Notes under the pieces: generated by a model
The model's database searches: none
The model's input: only the letters and a program-made list of their open reading frames with translations
What the model was told of the DNA's origin: nothing
Translations under genes and position numbers: made by a program
Part shown: positions 1 to 3,692 of the stretch, in pieces
Layout: each line of letters opens with the position of its first letter
How positions within the stretch are numbered: position 1 is the first letter of the stretch
Assembly: GCF_946477055.1 (NCBI RefSeq)
Contig: NZ_CAMKXG010000198.1
Span: forward strand, 1-6,619
Direction: 5' to 3'
Length of the DNA: 6,619 nucleotides
DNA from: Lonsdalea britannica
GTDB lineage: Bacteria; Pseudomonadota; Gammaproteobacteria; Enterobacterales; Enterobacteriaceae

Positions 1-536
1 TCCTCGACCTGCAGGCGATCCTGCAAAATGGCCAGACCCGCAGCGCTGTCGCCCAACGTCCCCGTGACGTAGATCCAGTCGCCGACGTGTGCGCCATCGC
101 GCCGTAGGGCGCGTCCGGCGGGCACCAGTCCCTGAATCGTCATGGTAATACTGAGCGGACCGCGGGTGGTGTCGCCACCGACCAGCTGCATGTCGTAGTA
201 ATCAAGCAGTTCGAACAGGCTGTCGCTATAGGCTTCCAGCCAGCCGCTGTCGATAGACGGCAGCGTCAAGGCGAGGGACACCCACGCCGGATCGGCCCCC
301 ATAGCGGCAAGATCGCTCAGATTGACGGCCAAAGATTTGTAGGCCAGGTCCGCCGGATTGATATCCGGCAGGAAGTGTACGCCAGCAACCAGCGTATCCG
401 TGCTGACTGCCAGCTGCGTTTTATCAGCCACCGTCAGCAACGCACAGTCGTCTCCGATGCCCAGTTCAACGTCCCGGCGCGTTGTTCTCACCCGGTCAAA
501 ATAACGGGCAATCAGATCGAATTCACCAGCAACCAT
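1..536 (-). CDS. thiL: Thiamine-monophosphate kinase ThiL (C-terminal part outside window)
   Basis: ThiL phosphorylates thiamine monophosphate with ATP to give thiamine diphosphate, the last step of cofactor synthesis in the cytoplasm. Translating the minus strand from the ATG at 536-534 gives a protein beginning [16 protein letters not shown], closely similar to the start of E. coli ThiL. Visible hallmarks are GIGDDCA at residues 26-32, STDTLVAG at 45-52, [10 protein letters not shown] at 72-81 and GGDTTRG at 120-126; these Asp-rich loops bind Mg2+ and nucleotide in the AIR-synthase-like fold. Only 178 complete codons lie in the window, out of about 325 usual for the family; the frame stays open to base 1. 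It is the last visible gene of the nrdR-ribD-ribH-nusB-thiL run, 61 bp after nusB. The start has only a weak Shine-Dalgarno (GGA, about 7 nt upstream), so translation may depend on upstream coupling. Identity is secure; the start rests on similarity. Confidence 0.95.
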   Translation of the reverse strand, partial: MVAGEFDLIARYFDRVRTTRRDVELGIGDDCALLTVADKTQLAVSTDTLVAGVHFLPDINPADLAYKSLAVNLSDLAAMGADPAWVSLALTLPSIDSGWLEAYSDSLFELLDYYDMQLVGGDTTRGPLSITMTIQGLVPAGRALRRDGAHVGDWIYVTGTLGDSAAGLAILQDRLQVE

Positions 537-567
537 ATCTCGTCCAGACCGTACCGAAGCTTAAACT

Positions 568-593
568 TTCGGGACGGGTAATCCGGTCCCGAA
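568..593 (-). repeat. Inverted repeat (8-bp perfect hairpin) between nusB and thiL
   Basis: The arms TTCGGGAC (568-575) and GTCCCGAA (586-593) are perfect reverse complements separated by 10 nt. In the minus-strand transcript the hairpin would begin a few bases after the nusB stop codon and end about 31 nt before the thiL start. The sequence after it (AGTTTAAG) has no U-tract, so it is not a standard intrinsic terminator. It could be an mRNA-processing or stabilising element, or a weak pause site; the function is unknown. Confidence 0.6.
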
Positions 594-597
594 TGAC

Positions 598-1011
598 TTA
601 TTTTTTACGCAGGTGGGGGGCAGCTTTATCCAGCACGCCGTTGACAAACTTGTGGCTGTCTTCAGCGCCGAACACTTTAGCCAGTTCGATGGCTTCATTG
701 ATGGCCACTTTATACGGCACATCATCGCGACGGCTCAGTTCGAAGACCGCCAGACGCAGGATCGCTTTTTCCACCTGACCCAGTTCTTCCAGCTTGCGGG
801 ACAGGTATGGCGTCATTAACTCATCCATACGGTCGGCCTGCGTCGCCACCCCGGTCAACAGCTCGCGGAAATAGGTGATGTCAACGCCTTTGACATCCTG
901 CTCGCTCAGGAATTGTAGTTCAACATCGGCAATATCGTTTTTAGATAACTGCCAGGAATAAAGCGCTTGAACCGCACATTCACGGGCGCGGCGACGAGCA
1001 GCAGGTTTCAC
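598..1011 (-). CDS. nusB: Transcription antitermination factor NusB
   Basis: NusB pairs with NusE (ribosomal protein S10) and binds the BoxA RNA element, helping RNA polymerase avoid premature termination, chiefly in rRNA operons. The 137-residue product matches the all-helical NusB family along its whole length (E. coli NusB is 139). The Arg-rich N-terminus [16 protein letters not shown], the central [15 protein letters not shown] and the C-terminal [17 protein letters not shown] and [12 protein letters not shown] are strongly conserved. The start codon is GTG (1011-1009), preceded by AAGGGG with a 7-nt spacer; family N-termini begin MKPAARRRA, so this GTG is preferred over any internal start. 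It lies 25 bp downstream of ribH with no promoter or terminator visible between them, so the two are probably co-transcribed. Confidence 0.97.
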   Translation of the reverse strand: MKPAARRRARECAVQALYSWQLSKNDIADVELQFLSEQDVKGVDITYFRELLTGVATQADRMDELMTPYLSRKLEELGQVEKAILRLAVFELSRRDDVPYKVAINEAIELAKVFGAEDSHKFVNGVLDKAAPHLRKK

Positions 1012-1036
1012 GGAAATACCCCTTACTTAATCAGGC

Positions 1037-1513
1037 TTACTTGATAGCGTGTAATACATTAATCATTTCAAGCGCGGTCAACGCAGCTTCTGCGCCTTTA
1101 TTACCCGCTTTGGTGCCGGCGCGTTCGATAGCCTGCTCAATGCTTTCAGTCGTCAGGACGCCGAAAGCCACGGGAATGTCGCTGTTCATGGCAACCTGCG
1201 ACAAACCTGAGCTGCATTCGCCAGCCACAAATTCAAAATGGGCTGTTCCACCACGGATCACCGTTCCCAGCGCCACCACGGCATCGTAACCGCCGTTCTG
1301 AGTGCTTTTGGTCAACGCGCGTACCGCTAGCGGTAGTTCGTAGGCTCCCGGCACCCATACCACGGTGATGTTCTCTTCCTTCACCTGGCCGATGCGTTTC
1401 AGAGCGTCAACGGCGCCTTCTAACAGGCTGTCGTTGATGAAATGGTTGAAGCGGGCAATTGCAATCGCCACGCGGGCATTAGGAGTAGCAACAACACCTT
1501 CAATAACGTTCAT
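1037..1513 (-). CDS. ribH: 6,7-dimethyl-8-ribityllumazine synthase (RibH; called RibE in E. coli)
   Basis: This enzyme condenses 5-amino-6-ribitylamino-uracil with 3,4-dihydroxy-2-butanone 4-phosphate to give 6,7-dimethyl-8-ribityllumazine, the penultimate step of riboflavin synthesis; family members usually form 60-subunit capsids. Visible landmarks are the substrate-stacking Phe22 in [16 protein letters not shown] at 54-61, [14 protein letters not shown] at 83-96 with the catalytic His92, and the phosphate-contacting Arg131 in [13 protein letters not shown]. The ATG at 1513-1511 has a good AAAGGA Shine-Dalgarno. At 158 residues it is slightly longer than E. coli (156), with about three extra residues in the loop STQNGGYD (70-77) before the core strand. 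ribD, the earlier pathway enzyme, lies upstream in the same direction; riboflavin synthase itself is not in the window. Confidence 0.97.
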   Translation of the reverse strand: MNVIEGVVATPNARVAIAIARFNHFINDSLLEGAVDALKRIGQVKEENITVVWVPGAYELPLAVRALTKSTQNGGYDAVVALGTVIRGGTAHFEFVAGECSSGLSQVAMNSDIPVAFGVLTTESIEQAIERAGTKAGNKGAEAALTALEMINVLHAIK

Positions 1514-1554
1514 AGCTTTCCTTTGACTGGTTTAAGTGCCCCGCAGGGGGGCGG

Positions 1555-1565
1555 ATTCTATCATA
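1555..1565 (-). promoter_or_regulatory. Possible internal promoter upstream of ribH
   Basis: On the minus strand the ribD-ribH spacer contains TATGATAGAAT. This includes a TGn-extended -10 (TG-A-TAGAAT, five of six matches to TATAAT) and an overlapping TATGAT. No good -35 lies 16-18 bp upstream, which an extended -10 promoter can tolerate. It lies about 42 bp upstream of the ribH start and would allow ribH-nusB-thiL expression independent of nrdR-ribD. This is pattern evidence only. Confidence 0.35.
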
Positions 1566-1632
1566 TTCTTCCGACGTCGTGTCCGGTTTTGTCAGCCGAT
1601 ATTTTGTACAGCGAGACGCCTGTAACGCCGCC

Positions 1633-2748
1633 TCAGGACTGCGGTTTAAGCGTCAGGCGCAAATCGGGACCGACTTGCGCCACCTGCGCCAGCGAAAACT
1701 CAGGCGCCTGGGACAACAGGGATAATCCCGGCAAGACGCAGAGCGGACGCGCGGCTTCGCCCAGCAGCTTCGGCGCGAGGTAAAGCAGCACTTCGTCCAC
1801 CACATTGGCACGTAGCAACGCACCGGCCAGCCGTGGGCCCGCTTCGACCCACACCGAGTTAATCTCGCGTTTGCCCAGCAGCATCATCAACGCCACCAGA
1901 TCAACCCCTTCACCCTGCAATGGCAGCGCCAGCTGTTCTACCGATGACGGCCATGCCTGCGCATCGGCCTTCTGACGCGCCAGCCAGGTCGACCCCGGTT
2001 GCTGAATCAGACGATGACGGAAGGTGACACGCTCCTGACTGTCGACGATCACCCGGACGGGCTGACGCAGCTGATCCTGCGGATACGCCCGCTGCATCTC
2101 GGGATCGAATTCTTCCCAGCGTACGGTCAGAGAAGGATCGTCCGCCAGCACCGTCGCGCTGCTGCTCAGGATGGCAGCGCTTTCGGCACGAAAACGCTGT
2201 ACGTCCTGACGCGCCTGCGGCGACGTAATCCACTGGCTTTCGCCGGAAGCCATCGCCGTGCGGCCATCCAGTGACGCCGCCATTTTGAGCTGAACGAAGG
2301 GCAGTCCGGTGCGCATGCGCTTGAGAAAACCGCGATTGAGCTGTTCAGCTTCCGCCGCCATTACTCCGTAGCTGACGTCAATACCGGCCTGATGCAGTCG
2401 CGTCAGCCCGCGCCCGGCGACCTGTGGATTGGGATCCTGCATCGCGGCGACAACCCGCGTTACGCCAGCGGCGACCAACGCATCCGCACACGGCGGCGTA
2501 CGCCCATGATGACTACAGGGTTCCAACGTGACGTAAGCCGTTGCGCCGCGCGCTCGCTCGCCAGCCATGCTCAGGGCGTGGACTTCCGCATGGGGACCAC
2601 CCGCCTTCTGGTGATAGCCTTCACCGACGATCTCGCCGTCGCGGGCGATCACACAGCCGACGTTGGGATTGGGCGCAGTGGTGAAACGCCCCCGGCGCGC
2701 CAGTTCCAGCGCCCGGGCCATATAAAATTCATCCGACGGTAGTGTCAT
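1633..2748 (-). CDS. ribD: Bifunctional riboflavin-pathway deaminase/reductase RibD
   Basis: RibD carries out two successive steps after GTP cyclohydrolase II: deamination of 2,5-diamino-6-ribosylamino-pyrimidinone 5'-phosphate, then NADPH-dependent reduction of the ribosyl side chain. The N-terminal cytidine-deaminase-like domain (about 1-147) holds the zinc site: His53 and catalytic Glu55 in PHAEVHAL, and Cys78 and Cys87 in EPCSHHGRTPPC. The C-terminal DHFR-like reductase domain starts near 150 with LKMAASLDGRTAMASGESQWITS (155 on) and continues through SSATVLADDPSLTVRW and WVEAGPRLAGALL. The length of 371 residues compares with 367 in E. coli; most of the difference is a few extra residues at the N-terminus. 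The ATG at 2748-2746 is preceded by GAGAGG with a 6-nt spacer. It follows nrdR by 43 bp with no terminator. Both catalytic halves look intact. No FMN riboswitch precedes it, as expected where ribB alone carries one. Confidence 0.97.
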   Translation of the reverse strand: MTLPSDEFYMARALELARRGRFTTAPNPNVGCVIARDGEIVGEGYHQKAGGPHAEVHALSMAGERARGATAYVTLEPCSHHGRTPPCADALVAAGVTRVVAAMQDPNPQVAGRGLTRLHQAGIDVSYGVMAAEAEQLNRGFLKRMRTGLPFVQLKMAASLDGRTAMASGESQWITSPQARQDVQRFRAESAAILSSSATVLADDPSLTVRWEEFDPEMQRAYPQDQLRQPVRVIVDSQERVTFRHRLIQQPGSTWLARQKADAQAWPSSVEQLALPLQGEGVDLVALMMLLGKREINSVWVEAGPRLAGALLRANVVDEVLLYLAPKLLGEAARPLCVLPGLSLLSQAPEFSLAQVAQVGPDLRLTLKPQS

Positions 2749-2791
2749 TCCCAGCCTCTCTTCTCAACGCCGACTGCGCGGCATGACGGGG

Positions 2792-3241
2792 TTAATCCTG
2801 CAGACGGGCGATCTCTTCCCCGAACTCTCGAATATCTTCAAAGCTGCGGTAAACCGAGGCAAAGCGGATATAGGCGACCTTATCCAGCTTTTTCAGCGCA
2901 TCCATCACCAGATTACCCAGCATCTTCGCGGTGACTTCCCGCTCGCCGGTGGCTCGCAGCTGCGATTTGATATGGTTAATCGCCATCTCCACGTCATCGG
3001 AGCTGACTGGCCGCTTTTCCAGTGCTTTCTGCATACCGCTGCGTAGCTTGTCCTCATTGAAAGGCTCCCGCACATCGTTGCTTTTGATGATACGAGGCAT
3101 CACGAGTTCCGCCACTTCGAAGGTGGTAAAACGTTCGTTGCATACCAGACACTGACGACGTCGACGGACCTGTGCTCCCTCACTAACCAACCGGGAATCA
3201 ATCACTTTGGTATCAACCGCAGAACAAAATGGGCAATGCAT
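2792..3241 (-). CDS. nrdR: Transcriptional repressor NrdR (ribonucleotide reductase regulator)
   Basis: NrdR senses ATP and dATP through an ATP-cone domain and represses ribonucleotide reductase genes by binding paired NrdR boxes. The 149-residue product has the family's usual length. The zinc ribbon is complete: Cys3 and Cys6 in HCPFC, Cys31 and Cys34 in RRQCLVC, with the DNA-contacting RRRR run at 26-29. The ATP-cone follows from about residue 49 ([22 protein letters not shown]) to about 139, ending [11 protein letters not shown]. The ATG at 3241-3239 has an AAGG only 2 nt away and stronger purine runs (GGAGGGAG) 12-19 nt upstream, so the Shine-Dalgarno spacing is not ideal; protein similarity still fixes this start. 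It is the first gene of the minus-strand operon, divergent from mgtA. The linkage nrdR-ribD is common in Gammaproteobacteria and does not imply control of ribD by NrdR. Confidence 0.97.
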   Translation of the reverse strand: MHCPFCSAVDTKVIDSRLVSEGAQVRRRRQCLVCNERFTTFEVAELVMPRIIKSNDVREPFNEDKLRSGMQKALEKRPVSSDDVEMAINHIKSQLRATGEREVTAKMLGNLVMDALKKLDKVAYIRFASVYRSFEDIREFGEEIARLQD

Positions 3242-3264
3242 AACCTTTCCCGCTCCCTCCGTTT

Positions 3265-3292
3265 ATCATAGGGACAGTTTACCCTGAATTAA
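3265..3292 (-). promoter_or_regulatory. Candidate promoter of nrdR-ribD operon
   Basis: On the minus strand TATGAT (3270-3265, five of six matches to the -10 consensus) lies about 24 bp before the nrdR start. A weak -35-like TTAATT (3292-3287) sits 16 bp upstream of it. This would give a short untranslated leader of about 17 nt. It is the best candidate in the divergent spacer but is not a strong consensus match. Confidence 0.4.
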
Positions 3293-3348
3293 CCTCCTAA
3301 CCCAGCCTCCTTGTGGCGCAACGCGGCCAGATGAGCCTCCCGGCCATC

Positions 3349-3365
3349 GGTTTAGATTGGGTTGA
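3349..3365 (+). promoter_or_regulatory. PhoP box (direct repeat) of the mgtA promoter
   Basis: The hexamers GGTTTA (3349-3354) and GGTTGA (3360-3365) are direct repeats separated by 5 bp, giving the 11-bp periodicity of the known PhoP box, (T/G)GTTTA-N5-(T/G)GTTTA. The second half-site has one deviation (G for T). The box ends 12 bp before the -10, replacing a -35 element as at known PhoP-activated promoters. PhoP, phosphorylated by PhoQ in low Mg2+, is therefore the inferred activator of the mgtL-mgtA transcript. Confidence 0.8.
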
Positions 3366-3374
3366 GGATTGATC

Positions 3375-3383
3375 TGCTAGTTT
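3375..3383 (+). promoter_or_regulatory. Extended -10 element of the mgtA promoter
   Basis: TGCTAGTTT combines a TGn extension (3375-3377) with a weak -10, TAGTTT (3378-3383, three of six matches). It lies 12 bp after the PhoP box, and there is no -35 hexamer. A weak core with an activator site in place of the -35 suits a PhoP-dependent promoter. The predicted start of transcription is about 3387-3392, giving an untranslated leader of about 300 nt before mgtA. Confidence 0.6.
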
Positions 3384-3494
3384 GAGACTCCGCAAACTGG
3401 CACCCGCCGTTCAATGGCTGTCGCCTAAGCTGAAATTCGCCTTCTGACCGCACGTTCGCGTCGTCTGGAATGGCGTCAACCCCGGAGAAATGAG

Positions 3495-3539
3495 ATGGAA
3501 CCAGAACCCCACCCTGCACAGGCAGGACTTCTTCGGTAA
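3495..3539 (+). CDS. mgtL: MgtL-like regulatory leader peptide of mgtA
   Basis: A 14-codon reading frame encodes MEPEPHPAQAGLLR and ends with TAA. The start has a clear Shine-Dalgarno, GGAG at 3484-3487, with a 7-nt spacer. E. coli and Salmonella MgtL is 17 residues and begins MEPDPTPLP; the shared pattern is Met followed by acidic-Pro alternation with prolines at positions 3, 5 and 7, while the tail is unrelated and the Arg/Lys run is lost. In the known system, translation of this peptide senses Mg2+ (acidic-proline runs destabilise the ribosome when Mg2+ is low) and proline supply, and sets the downstream RNA fold and Rho-dependent termination. Here the stop codon lies inside the left arm of the first leader hairpin, so a terminating ribosome would physically block that arm. 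The gene is probably regulatory only, with no function for the peptide itself. Confidence 0.8.
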   Translation: MEPEPHPAQAGLLR

Positions 3540-3587
3540 GACAGCCCTTTTTCTCGCTGCCTTACCGACCGATAAGTAAGGCAGCGA
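3533..3587 (+). promoter_or_regulatory. Two mutually exclusive leader hairpins (candidate Mg2+-responsive RNA switch)
   Basis: Hairpin 1 pairs 3533-3545 (TCGGTAAGACAGC) with 3556-3568 (GCTGCCTTACCGA): 12 of 13 pairs with one A-C mismatch and a 10-nt loop. Hairpin 2 pairs 3554-3565 (TCGCTGCCTTAC) with 3576-3587 (GTAAGGCAGCGA): 12 of 12 pairs and a 10-nt loop. Ten bases (3556-3565) serve both, so only one hairpin can exist at a time. The outer arms are near copies of each other, giving a 1-2-3 attenuator layout. The mgtL stop codon is in arm 1. No U-tract follows hairpin 2, so any termination is unlikely to be intrinsic. By analogy with the stem A/B versus stem C switch in the Salmonella mgtA leader, this is inferred to choose between readthrough and Rho termination. 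Which fold is the 'on' state is not determined by sequence alone. Confidence 0.75.
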
Positions 3588-3614
3588 CGTCCCACTTTCG
3601 TCCCTGCTCATTCT
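3588..3614 (+). promoter_or_regulatory. C-rich, G-poor leader stretch (possible Rho-loading site)
   Basis: This 27-nt stretch contains 12 C and 3 G and starts directly after hairpin 2. Rho loads on unstructured C-rich, G-poor RNA, and the Salmonella mgtA leader is known to terminate through Rho. A role here is inferred from composition and position only. Confidence 0.35.
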
Positions 3615-3616
3615 AT

Positions 3617-3651
3617 GTTACCGACGCGCCGGTGACTGTCCCCTGCGCGTC
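3617..3651 (+). repeat. Second pair of competing stems in the mgtA leader
   Basis: GTTACCG (3617-3623) can pair with CGGTGAC (3630-3636): seven pairs including one G-U, with a 6-nt loop. Alternatively GACGCGC (3623-3629) can pair with GCGCGTC (3645-3651): seven perfect pairs with a 15-nt loop. The two folds overlap and cannot both form. The stems are real complementarities, but their functional meaning is unknown. Confidence 0.45.
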
Positions 3652-3656
3652 ATCAC

Positions 3657-3680
3657 GCTGCGACGTTACGACGTCGTGGC
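3657..3680 (+). promoter_or_regulatory. Hairpin abutting the mgtA ribosome-binding site
   Basis: GCTGCGACGT (3657-3666) pairs with ACGTCGTGGC (3671-3680) as ten pairs, two of them G-U, closed by a UACG tetraloop. The mgtA Shine-Dalgarno GGAGGG begins at the next base (3681), and one more C-G pair (3656-3681) would intrude on it. The hairpin could tune ribosome access to mgtA or simply stack beside the site. Confidence 0.55.
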
Positions 3681-3692
3681 GGAGGGACTGTT

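Noticed and set aside
2749..2791. FMN riboswitch upstream of ribD
   Set aside because: The spacer is only 43 bp and lacks the conserved RFN element stems. The ribD-ribH spacer also shows no RFN core.
3261..3281. Two GTTTA motifs near the nrdR promoter, considered as a second PhoP box
   Set aside because: They are separated by 11 bp, giving 16-bp periodicity rather than the 11-bp periodicity that PhoP dimers require.
3490..3579. Overlapping 29-codon frame from the ATG at 3490 (MRWNQNPTL...), running through both leader hairpins
   Set aside because: The Shine-Dalgarno GGAG is only 2 nt away, too close, whereas it is ideally placed for the ATG at 3495. The product has no resemblance to MgtL.
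3554..3587. Hairpin 2 as an intrinsic terminator
   Set aside because: The stem is strong, but the following bases (CGTCCCACTTTCG) do not form a U-tract.
3411..3611. Minus-strand open frame of 66 codons across the mgtA leader
   Set aside because: It is antisense to the leader, has no credible ribosome-binding site or recognisable product, and arises from the opposite strand of mgtL and the hairpins.
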